Shown: positions 8,829 to 17,295, counted from the stretch's first letter. The stretch: DNA of 61,974 nucleotides from an uncultured Acholeplasmatales bacterium (GCA_944324705.1 CALUXI010000010.1:1-61974); one strand, 5' to 3'. Made by a program: numbers and translations. The notes: a model not told the origin generated them from the letters alone.

Positions 8829-9918
8829 TACAAAATATCATTTCTTAGGGGTCGAATATAATAATTATAAGGAATTAGCTTTAGCCTTAGCTAATAATTA
8901 TGCTGATGCCATTAACTTTATTTATACGAAAGAGTTTACTGATCAATTTACAGACACTTATTTAAAGGGACGCTTAATAGCCGAACAAGAAAGAGCATAT
9001 TACGCAACTAGTTGTTTAGCATGTTCACTTTATCTTTTAAACCCAGATTTAGGTTTAGTATTAAATGGTAAGGCTTTAAGAAGTTATGAGGATGTTTCTA
9101 ATGCTTTAGATGACCCTAATTTAAGAGAATCTTGTATTCATTTATTTAAGGATCATAGTATTAGCCATACAATTGGACAAGTAGATAAATCAATAGCTGA
9201 AATCTTTGAAATAGAAAATAATATTGATGATTTAGGGGTAATCTATTATTTCCAATTATTCTTTGATAAACGGTTTAAAGAAAATGATTGTCATGGTTAT
9301 AAAGCTTTAGATTATTATTTATTTGAAGCACTACAAGATAGAGATCCATTTAAGAAATATCAAGAATTAGTTTATAAACCAGAATTTAAAGGTATATTAG
9401 GTCACCGTTTTACTTTAAGAGAAACTTTAACTTGGTATCAAAGTAGTAGTCCAGAATATGTAATTATGGAACATTTACTTGATAATATTAACAGGGATAT
9501 TACACCTATTATTGAAAGTGGTATGCATAATTATTTCTTTAATACTAAAAAATATTTAAAGAATTATAAATTAATGAAATATTTAAAGAAAGTTAAAGCT
9601 TATGCTAAGAAAGCTAAAAAGTTAAGTAAGAAAGAAGATAACTCATATTTAGCTAATGCCATTTATTTTGATTTATATAAATTCATTATTAAGGGTATTG
9701 ATTTAGGTTTAATTACTGCTAAAGAACCAAAATATGAATTAAAATATGAATATATTAAAGAAGTAGTTTCAATAGACTATTTAAATAGTTTAGCTGATAA
9801 GAGTGAATATAATGTTTATGAAGTTAAAGAATTATCAGCTGATGAATTAAAAGCAGAAATTAAAGAATTAAAGAAGGACATTAAACTTTATAAAAAAGAA
9901 GTTTTAAACAATATTTAG
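8818..9918 (+). CDS. Hypothetical protein, last gene of the apt-rel-dtd operon
   Basis: I do not recognise this 366-residue protein. ATG 8818 is chosen over an upstream in-frame ATG because AAGGAGG ends 6 bp before it. It is soluble and mostly helical, with no signal peptide. Residues around 245-275 are extremely Lys-rich (KKVKAYAKKAKKLSKK), and the C-terminal 35 residues look like a Lys/Glu/Leu coiled coil. It overlaps the end of dtd by 11 bp and is followed by a strong terminator, so it is co-transcribed with apt, rel and dtd. The basic segment might contact RNA or ribosomes; that is a guess from composition and context. Confidence 0.8.
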   Translation: MENNTKYHFLGVEYNNYKELALALANNYADAINFIYTKEFTDQFTDTYLKGRLIAEQERAYYATSCLACSLYLLNPDLGLVLNGKALRSYEDVSNALDDPNLRESCIHLFKDHSISHTIGQVDKSIAEIFEIENNIDDLGVIYYFQLFFDKRFKENDCHGYKALDYYLFEALQDRDPFKKYQELVYKPEFKGILGHRFTLRETLTWYQSSSPEYVIMEHLLDNINRDITPIIESGMHNYFFNTKKYLKNYKLMKYLKKVKAYAKKAKKLSKKEDNSYLANAIYFDLYKFIIKGIDLGLITAKEPKYELKYEYIKEVVSIDYLNSLADKSEYNVYEVKELSADELKAEIKELKKDIKLYKKEVLNNI

Positions 9919-9921
9919 AAT

Positions 9922-9946
9922 AAAAAACGTGTTTAACACGTTTTTT
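9922..9946 (+). terminator. Terminator of the apt-rel-dtd operon
   Basis: A near-perfect hairpin AAAAAACGTGTT-T-AACACGTTTTTT that doubles as its own U tail. Confidence 0.9.
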
Positions 9947-10126
9947 ATATGGAGCCAACTATAAATAAATCAAGGGATAATTGATAAATTCTTGAAAATT
10001 AATTTATAGTTAAATAAAGGCACGACAAAAAGGGCCTTTCACCCTACATTAAAAAATGTGTTTATGGAATTCTATGTAGAATTACCAGAATTGTAATATA
10101 TCTTGATCTTTGAAAATTTTATATGG

Positions 10127-10984
10127 TTATTGTGAAGTGTATTTTGTATTGTTTTTAAGTATTGAATAGATTACTCTTACGAGCTTCTTTTCAATATGAC
10201 CTAAGATGACAAAATGGTGCTTATGTTCAGCTTTCTTTTTGAGATAGTATTTATTGAAGATTGAATCATGAATCCAGCAAACCTTAGCTACCTGCCATAG
10301 AGCATAACGTAAGTATTTAGATCCTTTCTTACTGATTCTATGGTTAGTAGCTTTGAATTTTCCATGAATTAAGCTTGCAATTGTATCTAAATGAGCTCTA
10401 GAAAGCTTTTTATGTGAATTATAGCGTTCTAAAATATTTAATGCTGATCCTTGATAAACATTGCTAAAAAGCTTTAAATATTCGGGAAATAGTTGGGTTA
10501 ATACTCTATAAATAGATAATTTAACCTTTCTAAGGTTCTCTACAAGACAAAATCGTTCTCTAGATAGTGATTTTAAGCCTTCAGTATGGTATGATGTAAT
10601 TGTATAGGGCTTGAAGTCTTGTTTAGTATCAAGAAGATACTTACAAATGTATTGAGAGTCGATATTATCAGTTTTAGCTGAATGAACTCGTTTCGATTTC
10701 TTAAACATATTGGTTAAGATAGGATTAATTAGCATTACTTCAAAATTATTATCTAGTAAATATTTGATAATGTTTAAATGATAAAATCCGGTAGACTCAA
10801 GTCCTATGCGAACTTTATAATCATTATTTGCTTCACAAAACTCGGTTATGGATTTGTGAAGCTTTTTAAATCCTAAAATAGAATTATCAATAGTTATAGA
10901 ACGTTTAGAATACACTTCACCTAGCTCGTTAGTGATAAAAAAATCATGCTTATCACTTGCGACATCAATTCCAACAAAAATCAT
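10127..10984 (-). pseudogene. IS110-family transposase with internal deletion
   Basis: The 285-residue product has an intact RuvC-like DEDD domain (D7 in GIDVAS, E63 in GLESTGFY, D106 and D109 in KTDNIDS). The C-terminal Transposase_20 piece HRISKKGSKYLRYALWQVAKV is also present. Family members are about 400 residues. The central coiled region end and helix-hairpin-helix segment (the PGVGPITA-type block) are missing, and the serine of the expected SGKF dipeptide reads HGKF at the junction (about residue 207). The reading frame is retained. It should be inactive on its own, though it could still bind RNA. ATG 10984 follows GAGGAGG. Confidence 0.85.
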
Positions 10985-11210
10985 GTTGTTTCCTCCTCAT
11001 TTAATAAATTTTGCACTGGTGCTATCTACGAATCTTTTCCTAAAGTACCCTAGTTCTTTATAACCAGTCAACATTAATAAGTGTGCTGTAACCAACTAAT
11101 AACCATATAAAAGAAAAGACTGTAGCTGAACCCTCTATAAACCAGTAAGTCTGTAGACTTCTGTAGGAAAAGGATATGAAACAGTCTACAGTGCTAAGTT
11201 AATTATAGCA
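10985..11210 (-). ncRNA. Candidate IS110 bridge-RNA region
   Basis: The 226-bp gene-free stretch upstream of the transposase is richer in G+C than the surrounding intergenic DNA and has repeated structure. A perfect 9-bp stem (CTGTAGACT 11151-11159, AGTCTACAG 11183-11191) closes a 23-nt loop. ATAACCAGT-type repeats occur near 11060 and 11140. On the minus strand TGCTATAAT (complement of 11202-11210) could be the promoter -10 box. In IS110 elements this position encodes the guide RNA with target- and donor-binding loops. The role is inferred from position and foldability. Confidence 0.5.
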
Positions 11211-11311
11211 TCTATAATAGATGATATAAAAGTTATGTTGTACTCATAACTATAAAAATCTTTAGAAGGAGAATGTATAATTAAAAGTACAATTTGATTA
11301 TACTAGGAAAA

Positions 11312-12604
11312 ATGAAATTATATTTAATTAGTTTAGGTTGTGCAAAAAATATGGTTGACAGTGAATTAATTGTTGGCCTTTTAGAACAAAATCAAATAAC
11401 TTTAATTGACGATCCTAATGATGCTGATATATTAATGGTTAATACTTGTGCCTTTATTGAAAGTGCAAGAAAAGAAGCCATTGATACAATCTTAAATTTG
11501 GCAGACTATAAAAATGATCACAATAAATTAATTGTTTGTGGGTGTTTACCTCAACGTTATGATAATTTAGCTAACTTATTACCAGAAGTAGATGCCTTTA
11601 TTTCAATTAGAGAATATAAAGATTTTATTAAAATTATTAATAATCTATATAAATCTGATTTTAAGGGTGAACTTGATTTTAAACATTTACATATTGCTAC
11701 CCCTAATTATATGCGTTATATTAAGATATCTGAAGGCTGTTTAAATCGTTGTGCCTTTTGTGCCATCCCATTAATTAGAGGAAAACTTAGAAGTAGAACA
11801 ATTGAAGATATTCTTAGTGAAGTTAAACAAAGTGTAGCTGAAGGAGCCTACGAAATCAATTTGATTAGCCAAGATACTACGCGCTATGGTTATGATTTAT
11901 ATAAAGAAAATAGTATAGTTAATTTATTAAAAGAAATAGTAAAAATAGAAGGTAATTTTAAAGTTAGATTATTATATTTATACCCAGATATTGTAAGTGA
12001 TGAATTAATAGATTTTATTAAAAATAATCCTAAAATAATGCCATATTTTGATATTCCTATTCAACATAGTGAAGACCATTTATTAAAGTTAATGAATAGA
12101 CGGGGTAATAAAGAGTTTATTACTAATTTAATAAAGAAAATAAAAAGAGAAATACCAGAAGCTATAATAAGAACAACACTTATTGTTGGTTTCCCAGAGG
12201 AAACAGAAGAAGATATTATTAATCTTGGTAAATTTATGGAAGAACTTAAGTTTGATCGTTTAGGGGCTTTTACTTATTCAATGGAAGAAGGAACTAAAGG
12301 AGCCACCCTTAAACAAATTCCTCAAGCTATTAAAGAGAAAAGATATAACTATATTATGCAAAAACAAGAAAAAATAGCTTTAGATAATAACTTAAAATTA
12401 GTTGGTAAAACGTTAAATGATTGTTTTATTACAGGTTATGATGAAAATAATTTTATGTATCTAGCAAGAAATTATATGTATGCTCCTGATGATATTGATG
12501 GTGTCATTTATGTAGCTGCTAAAGATGAACATAATTTAGGTGATTTAGTTAATATAGTTGTTAAAGATGTTGATAGCTATTCAATAACTGGTGAAGAAAT
12601 ATGA
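11312..12604 (+). CDS. rimO: Ribosomal protein S12 methylthiotransferase RimO
   Basis: RimO adds a methylthio group to Asp of ribosomal protein S12 using two iron-sulphur clusters and SAM. From ATG 11312 (MKLYLISLGCAKN, the usual family start) the protein has 430 residues. Auxiliary-cluster cysteines are C10, C46 (NTCAF) and C78 (CGCLPQRY). The radical-SAM CxxxCxxC is C143, C147 and C150, and a C-terminal TRAM domain binds substrate. An in-frame TTG at 11294 is possible. The RBS before ATG 11312 is weak, while the strong AGAAGGAG at 11264-11271 sits before a three-codon ORF (see findings). The stop overlaps trmL by 4 bp (ATGA). Confidence 0.93.
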   Translation: MKLYLISLGCAKNMVDSELIVGLLEQNQITLIDDPNDADILMVNTCAFIESARKEAIDTILNLADYKNDHNKLIVCGCLPQRYDNLANLLPEVDAFISIREYKDFIKIINNLYKSDFKGELDFKHLHIATPNYMRYIKISEGCLNRCAFCAIPLIRGKLRSRTIEDILSEVKQSVAEGAYEINLISQDTTRYGYDLYKENSIVNLLKEIVKIEGNFKVRLLYLYPDIVSDELIDFIKNNPKIMPYFDIPIQHSEDHLLKLMNRRGNKEFITNLIKKIKREIPEAIIRTTLIVGFPEETEEDIINLGKFMEELKFDRLGAFTYSMEEGTKGATLKQIPQAIKEKRYNYIMQKQEKIALDNNLKLVGKTLNDCFITGYDENNFMYLARNYMYAPDDIDGVIYVAAKDEHNLGDLVNIVVKDVDSYSITGEEI

Positions 12605-13128
12605 AATTAAATGTTGTTTTATTTGAACCAGAAATTCCTCAAAATACTGGTAATATAATGCGTAGTTGTGTAGGTTTTCATGCTAAATTACATTTAATTA
12701 AGCCCTATGGTTTTACATTAGATGAAAAACATTTAAAAAGAGCTAGACTTGATTATTTTAAATACTTAGAATTCGAAGAATATGATAGTTTAGAAGATTT
12801 TTTAGTTAAAAATAAAGGTGATTTTTATATATTATCTAGATATGGTCATAAATCACCTAAAGAAATTGATTTTACTAAAGCGCAAAATGATATTTATTTA
12901 ATATTTGGTAAAGAATCTACAGGTTTGCCTTATGATTTTATTGCTGATAATTTAGATAAAACATTTAGAATTCCTACAACTGATAAAGTAAGAAGTTTGA
13001 ATTTATCTAATTGTGTTGCTATAATGTTATACGAAGCAAGTAGTGTTTTAAATGATCCAGAATTAATTGGACATGAACCAGATAGTTTAAAAGGTGAAAA
13101 CTTTATTGACACTTATAAAACAAAATAG
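12601..13128 (+). CDS. trmL: tRNA (cytidine/uridine(34)-2'-O)-methyltransferase TrmL
   Basis: TrmL is a SPOUT-class methyltransferase that 2'-O-methylates the wobble base of tRNA-Leu isoacceptors. The 175 residues show the family's FEPEIPQNTGNIMR start, the LIFGKESTGLP SAM-binding knot segment and the VRSLNLSNCVAIMLYE motif. It is translationally coupled to rimO through an ATGA overlap, pairing two translation-modification enzymes. The C-terminal tail is slightly longer than usual. Confidence 0.95.
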   Translation: MKLNVVLFEPEIPQNTGNIMRSCVGFHAKLHLIKPYGFTLDEKHLKRARLDYFKYLEFEEYDSLEDFLVKNKGDFYILSRYGHKSPKEIDFTKAQNDIYLIFGKESTGLPYDFIADNLDKTFRIPTTDKVRSLNLSNCVAIMLYEASSVLNDPELIGHEPDSLKGENFIDTYKTK

Positions 13129-13139
13129 GAGGAAATTCT

Positions 13140-13994
13140 ATGTATGATTCAATAATAATAGGTATGGGGCCTGCTGGTATTAGTTGTGCTACCTATCTTA
13201 AAAGATATGGTCTAAATGTATTAGTTATTGGTAAAGATTTAGGCGCTTTAGAATTAGCTAAAGAGATTGAAAATTTCTATGGCATGGGTAAAATTAGTGG
13301 CCATGATTTAGCCTTAAAAGGCATTAAAGAAGCTATGAGCTTAGGTATTAATATTTGCCATGATGAGGTAATTAATATTGACTATTTAGCTAATGGTTTT
13401 AACATTTTAACTAAAAAGAATAATTATGATGCAAAAACTATTGTTTTAGCTACTGGTAAAGTAAGAAATGGTTTTACTTTAGCTAAAAATTTTGAAGGTA
13501 AAGGTGTATCATATTGTGCTACTTGTGATGGCTTTTTCTATCGTAAAAAAGAAATAGCTATTATTGGTTATAATTCATATATGTTACATGAATTGAATGT
13601 ATTATTACCTTTAGTTAAAAAAATTACTGTATTTACTAACAATAATGAACTAGAGGTCGAACTGCCAGCAAATGTAGAAGTAGTTAAAGATAAAATTACA
13701 AGTTTTAAAGGCAATGATATGCTAGAACAAATCATTTGTGGTGATAAGACATATAATGTAGAAGGATGTTTTATTGCTTTAGGCAGTCAAAATGCCTTTA
13801 CTTTAGCTAAACATCTAGGTTTAGATATTAAAAACAATAATTTAGTTGTAAATGATAATTATATGACTAATATTCCGGGTATATTTGCCTGTGGTGATGT
13901 CATAGGTGGTATGTTACAAGTAGCAAAAGCTGTTTCAGATGGGGCAATATGTGCTAATAATTTAAATAATTATATAAGAGAGCTAAAAAAATAG
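13140..13994 (+). CDS. Thioredoxin reductase-like flavoprotein lacking NADPH motifs
   Basis: The 284-residue protein has the thioredoxin-reductase fold: FAD-binding GMGPAG (8-13), a redox-active CATC (C126-C129) and the C-terminal GIFACGDVIGG FAD segment. The second nucleotide-binding site is degenerate. The usual GGGDSA reads GYNSYM (143-148), and the HRRxxxR phosphate-binding motif reads FTNNNELE. Classical NADPH-dependent activity is therefore doubtful. Ferredoxin-dependent flavin thioredoxin reductases (FFTR) of clostridia and related enzymes lose exactly these motifs, so an alternative electron donor is a reasonable inference. RBS AGGAGG is ideal, and 11 bp separate it from trmL. Confidence 0.85.
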   Translation: MYDSIIIGMGPAGISCATYLKRYGLNVLVIGKDLGALELAKEIENFYGMGKISGHDLALKGIKEAMSLGINICHDEVINIDYLANGFNILTKKNNYDAKTIVLATGKVRNGFTLAKNFEGKGVSYCATCDGFFYRKKEIAIIGYNSYMLHELNVLLPLVKKITVFTNNNELEVELPANVEVVKDKITSFKGNDMLEQIICGDKTYNVEGCFIALGSQNAFTLAKHLGLDIKNNNLVVNDNYMTNIPGIFACGDVIGGMLQVAKAVSDGAICANNLNNYIRELKK

Positions 13995-14003
13995 CTCTTT
14001 TTT
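13979..14003 (+). terminator. Terminator of the rimO-trmL operon
   Basis: AGAGCTA/TAGCTCT hairpin, six-A loop, then Ts; it overlaps the stop codon of the upstream gene. Confidence 0.75.
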
Positions 14004-14132
14004 ACTAGCTAAATAATTAATTTTCCTATATAATTATAAAAAAGCTACAGCACTAATAAAAATAAATGATTTAGAAAATATTAATTAAAAATAATTAAAT
14101 TTTTTCCTACACTTTAGAAAGGTTGTGTTAAT

Positions 14133-15041
14133 TTGAAAATAGGTATTATAGGAGTTGGTTATGTAGGTAGTACTTTATGTTATTCTTTAATTTGTAATAA
14201 ATTAGTAGATGAAATTTATATTTATGATATTAATGAAAAATTCTTGTTAGCTCAAAAACTAGATTTAGAACAAGGAACACCATTACTTGAGCACATTACG
14301 AAAGTTAAAATGACTAACTTAGATGAAATAAAAGAGTGTGACATTGTAGTTAATACGGCATCTGCTAAAGTATTGAGTCCAGATCGAATTATGGAACTTA
14401 AAGAAAACAGAAAGATTGTTAAAGAAATATTTAAAAATTTTAGTGATTATAAAGGCATTATAATAAATATATCTAATCCATGTGATATTATTTCTTATTT
14501 AATTGCTGAAGAAACTAAATTACCATTGAATAGAATTATAGGGTCAGGTACTTTACTCGATAGTGTCAGACTAAAATTAACTATCAGCAATTATTATAAT
14601 TTAGATTCTAAAAATGTATCGGCCTTAGTAATTGGGGAACATGGTACTAGTCAAGTTTTAGTTTATTCTAATTGTACTTATAAGAATGATAGCTTATCAA
14701 ATTATTTAAAAAATAATAATTTGAGTTTTAATAAACAGGCTTTAGATGCTGAAGTTAGAAAAGCTGGTTCTAATATTTTTGGTGTTAAAAATAGAACTGA
14801 ATATGGAATTGCTAGTTGTGTGACTTATATAATCAAACAAATAATAGAAGACAAGGAGACTACTTTACCTCTATCTACTCCATATTATTTTAAAAATAAA
14901 TTAATCTATATATCAAAATTAGCAAGATTTAATAAAAATGGTTATTTAGATGACGTTAAAATGCATTTAAATAAAGAAGAGATAGATTTGTTTAATAAAT
15001 CATGTGAAAGAATATTTGAAATTATGTATGAGGAGGAATAA
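14133..15041 (+). CDS. ldh: L-lactate dehydrogenase-family enzyme
   Basis: This NAD-dependent 2-hydroxyacid dehydrogenase (302 residues) probably reduces pyruvate to L-lactate to regenerate NAD in fermentation. It has the GVGYVGS dinucleotide-binding loop, an Asp ending the second beta strand (IYDIN, NAD preference), the substrate Arg in SPDRIMEL, GSGTLLDSVRLK and the catalytic His in IGEHGTSQ. It is a little short and divergent, so L-2-hydroxyisocaproate dehydrogenase is a possible alternative. Malate dehydrogenase is less likely. Translation starts at TTG 14133 after AGAAAGG. The stop is 3 bp before ppa. Confidence 0.88.
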   Translation: MKIGIIGVGYVGSTLCYSLICNKLVDEIYIYDINEKFLLAQKLDLEQGTPLLEHITKVKMTNLDEIKECDIVVNTASAKVLSPDRIMELKENRKIVKEIFKNFSDYKGIIINISNPCDIISYLIAEETKLPLNRIIGSGTLLDSVRLKLTISNYYNLDSKNVSALVIGEHGTSQVLVYSNCTYKNDSLSNYLKNNNLSFNKQALDAEVRKAGSNIFGVKNRTEYGIASCVTYIIKQIIEDKETTLPLSTPYYFKNKLIYISKLARFNKNGYLDDVKMHLNKEEIDLFNKSCERIFEIMYEEE

Positions 15042-15044
15042 TTA

Positions 15045-15584
15045 ATGAATAATATATGGCATTCTATTGACGATGATAGAATTAAGACAGAAGATTTTAT
15101 AGTATGTGTAGAAATACCTAAAGGAAGTAAGAAAAAATATGAATTAGATAAAGAAACAGGAATGATTATTTTAGATAGAGTATTATATACTTCAACACAT
15201 TATCCGGCTAACTATGGTTTTATACCAAGAACCTATTCGCAAGACCATGATCCACTTGATGTTTTAGTTTTATGTAGTGAAGTATTAGACCCGTTAGTGC
15301 TAGTCAGATGTTATCCAATTGGGGTAGTTAAAATGATTGATAATGATGAAGTTGATGAAAAAATAATTGCTATTCCGTTTGGCGACCCGTCTTATAATTC
15401 ATATAGTGATATTTCTGAATTACCTGTTCATCAATTTGAAGAAATAAGACATTTTTTCACAGTTTATAAGCAATTAGAAGATAAAGAAACATCTGTTTTA
15501 GAAGTCTTAGGAAGAAAAGAAGCAGTTAAAATTATTGATGATTCTTTAAAAGCTTATAATGAATTATATATTAATCGTAATTAA
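15045..15584 (+). CDS. ppa: Inorganic pyrophosphatase (family I)
   Basis: This enzyme hydrolyses pyrophosphate and so drives biosynthetic reactions. The 179 residues contain EIPKGSKKKYELDKETG, YPANYGFIPRTY and the metal-binding DHDPLDVLVL, where three Asp/Glu positions coordinate magnesium. The usual DGDPLD has His at its second position. A GAGGAGG RBS lies inside the end of the ldh gene, so the two are co-transcribed. Confidence 0.95.
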   Translation: MNNIWHSIDDDRIKTEDFIVCVEIPKGSKKKYELDKETGMIILDRVLYTSTHYPANYGFIPRTYSQDHDPLDVLVLCSEVLDPLVLVRCYPIGVVKMIDNDEVDEKIIAIPFGDPSYNSYSDISELPVHQFEEIRHFFTVYKQLEDKETSVLEVLGRKEAVKIIDDSLKAYNELYINRN

Positions 15585-15610
15585 CGTGTTTTTTAACACG
15601 TTATTTTATT
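15583..15610 (+). terminator. Terminator of ldh-ppa
   Basis: AACGTGTT-TTTT-AACACGTT hairpin followed by a T-rich tract. Confidence 0.85.
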
Positions 15611-15697
15611 TTTATATAGTATAAAATTAACAATTGTGATAAAATTAAAAAGGTTAGAAATTAATACTATCAAGTATATAAATAAAGGAGATATAAT

Positions 15698-16804
15698 ATG
15701 CCACTTACAGCCGGTATAGTTGGTTTACCTAACGTTGGTAAATCAACATTATTTAATGCTATAACAAAATCACAAATTTTAGCTGCAAATTATCCATTTG
15801 CGACTATTGAACCTAATGTTGGGATTGTACCTGTACCTGATCATAGGTTAGATGTATTATCTAAAATGTATAATCCTAAAAAAACAACTCCAGCAACTTG
15901 TGAATTCACAGATATTGCCGGTCTTGTTAAAGGAGCCTCAAAAGGTGAAGGGCTAGGAAATCAATTTTTAGCTAATATTCGTAATTGTGATGCTATACTT
16001 CAAGTAGTTAGGTGTTTTATCGATTCAAATGTAATTCATGTTGAAGGTAGTGTAGATCCAATAAGAGATGCTAAAATTATTAATTTAGAATTAATTTTAG
16101 CTGATTTAGATGTAGTTTCTAAACGAATCCCTAAATTAGAAAAGAAAGCTCAAGCTAAAGTTGATGATGCACCATTTGAATATGATTTACTAAAAAGAAT
16201 AGAACAAACTTTAATAAATGAACAACCTGTAAGATCTATGAAATTTAGTGAACAAGAAGCAAAATATGTTAAAAACTATAGCTTACTTACAGCTAAACCT
16301 TTTATGTATATTGCTAATATCAAAGATGATTATTTAACTAATCCAGAAGAAGATAAAGAATACTTAAAATTAAAAGAATTTGCTCTTAATGAAGGTTCTA
16401 TGATTTGTCCTATTAGTGCTGAAATAGAAGCTGAATTAGCTAATTTAGAAGATGAAGAACAACAAGAATTCCTAAATGACTTAGGTATTACAGAACCTGG
16501 GTTAAACCGTTTAGTTAAAGAAACCTACAAACTACTAGGCTATGAAACATTCTTCACTACAGGACCTGATGAATGTAGAGCATGGACATTTAAAAAAGGT
16601 ATGAAAGCCCCAGAATGTGCAGGTATAATTCATACTGATTTTGAAAAGGGTTTTATTAAAGCTGAAACAGTATCTTATGATGATCTAATTAAAGAAGGGT
16701 CATATCTAAAAGCTAGAGAAGCAGGTTTAGTAAGACAAGAAGGTAAAGATTATATTGTTCAAGATGGCGATATAATGTTATTTAAGTTTAATGTTACAAA
16801 ATAA
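15698..16804 (+). CDS. ychF: Ribosome-binding ATPase YchF
   Basis: YchF/Obg-like ATPase binds 70S ribosomes and is linked to oxidative stress responses. The 368 residues have G1 GLPNVGKST (8-16), an altered G4 typical of ATP-preferring YchF (the NIKDD region), DIAGLVKGASKGEGLGNQFL (G3/switch II) and a C-terminal TGS domain ending in GDIMLFKFNV. RBS AAGGAGA precedes ATG 15698. Monocistronic. Confidence 0.96.
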   Translation: MPLTAGIVGLPNVGKSTLFNAITKSQILAANYPFATIEPNVGIVPVPDHRLDVLSKMYNPKKTTPATCEFTDIAGLVKGASKGEGLGNQFLANIRNCDAILQVVRCFIDSNVIHVEGSVDPIRDAKIINLELILADLDVVSKRIPKLEKKAQAKVDDAPFEYDLLKRIEQTLINEQPVRSMKFSEQEAKYVKNYSLLTAKPFMYIANIKDDYLTNPEEDKEYLKLKEFALNEGSMICPISAEIEAELANLEDEEQQEFLNDLGITEPGLNRLVKETYKLLGYETFFTTGPDECRAWTFKKGMKAPECAGIIHTDFEKGFIKAETVSYDDLIKEGSYLKAREAGLVRQEGKDYIVQDGDIMLFKFNVTK

Positions 16805-16826
16805 ATGATTAATTTCATTTATTTTT
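16801..16826 (+). terminator. Terminator of ychF
   Basis: ATAAATGA/TCATTTAT 8-bp hairpin and a T run, overlapping the stop codon. Confidence 0.7.
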
Positions 16827-16859
16827 AATTGATTTAACATATGTTATTAAAACATATAA

Positions 16860-17248
16860 TAACTATAATCATGATAATGAAGTTAATAAACTAATTAAAG
16901 AGATAGAAGAGAATAAAAAATAAAAGTTTTATGATAAATTAGTTTTTAGTACTGGTTTAGTTAGAATTGGGAAAGCATATGAAAATGAAGTCTTAAAACC
17001 AGAGTTTAAAGTTATTGATCGATACTTTTTTGTTTCACTGCCAAATCTTAATTATGAATCAAATGTTTATATTGGTAACAAAAGCAATCATAGTGAACCA
17101 GAAAACAATCAAAATGAAGCAGTAAACAGTCAATGTGAAGCAGAAAAATCTATAGAAATTTAAATAAATTAAAAATTGAAAATAAGGTAAGACGTGTTGG
17201 TTCAAATAAAAGTGGATATTGGGAAATAATAAATGTTATTAATTACTA
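16860..17248 (+). pseudogene. Remnant of a divergent-AAA (AlbA/RecG-like) regulator gene
   Basis: No start codon opens this stretch, but one frame runs from 16924 to a stop at 17161, giving a segment with VFSTGLVRIGKAYENE and FKVIDRYFFVSLP. A second piece in another frame after 17164 reads IENKVRRVGSNKSGYWEII. The RVGSxKxGYWE ending is typical of the C-terminus of ATP-binding, AlbA-type or RecG-like transcriptional regulators that are often lost or gained with mobile DNA. A short NQNEA/SQCEAE near-repeat marks the junction. I read it as a decayed C-terminal fragment. Confidence 0.5.
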
Positions 17249-17256
17249 GTTAGTGT

Positions 17257-17290
17257 AATGAAAGAAAAAATTTTTTCTTTCATTTTTTTC
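17257..17290 (+). terminator. Strong hairpin upstream of the ECF S component
   Basis: AATGAAAGAAAAAA followed immediately by TTTTTTCTTTCATT forms a 14-bp palindrome with a T tail; it probably ends transcription from the decayed gene upstream. Confidence 0.6.
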
Positions 17291-17295
17291 TTATA

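Larger units (their letters stand above)
10113..11210 (-). mobile_element. IS110-family insertion sequence, defective
   Basis: The element consists of an IS110-type DEDD transposase gene with a central deletion (10127-10984) and a long structured non-coding stretch upstream of it (10985-11210), the layout of IS110 elements that carry a bridge RNA. Its exact ends are not visible, because IS110 elements lack classical terminal repeats and target duplications. A 15-bp inverted repeat occurs at the transposase stop codon (10117-10131) and in the upstream region (11098-11112). It separates the apt-rel operon from rimO. Confidence 0.7.

Noticed and set aside
9957-11260. Target-site duplication of the IS (AACTATAAA-like sequence near 9957 and 11248)
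   Set aside because: The match is imperfect and AT-rich, and IS110 elements do not normally make duplications.
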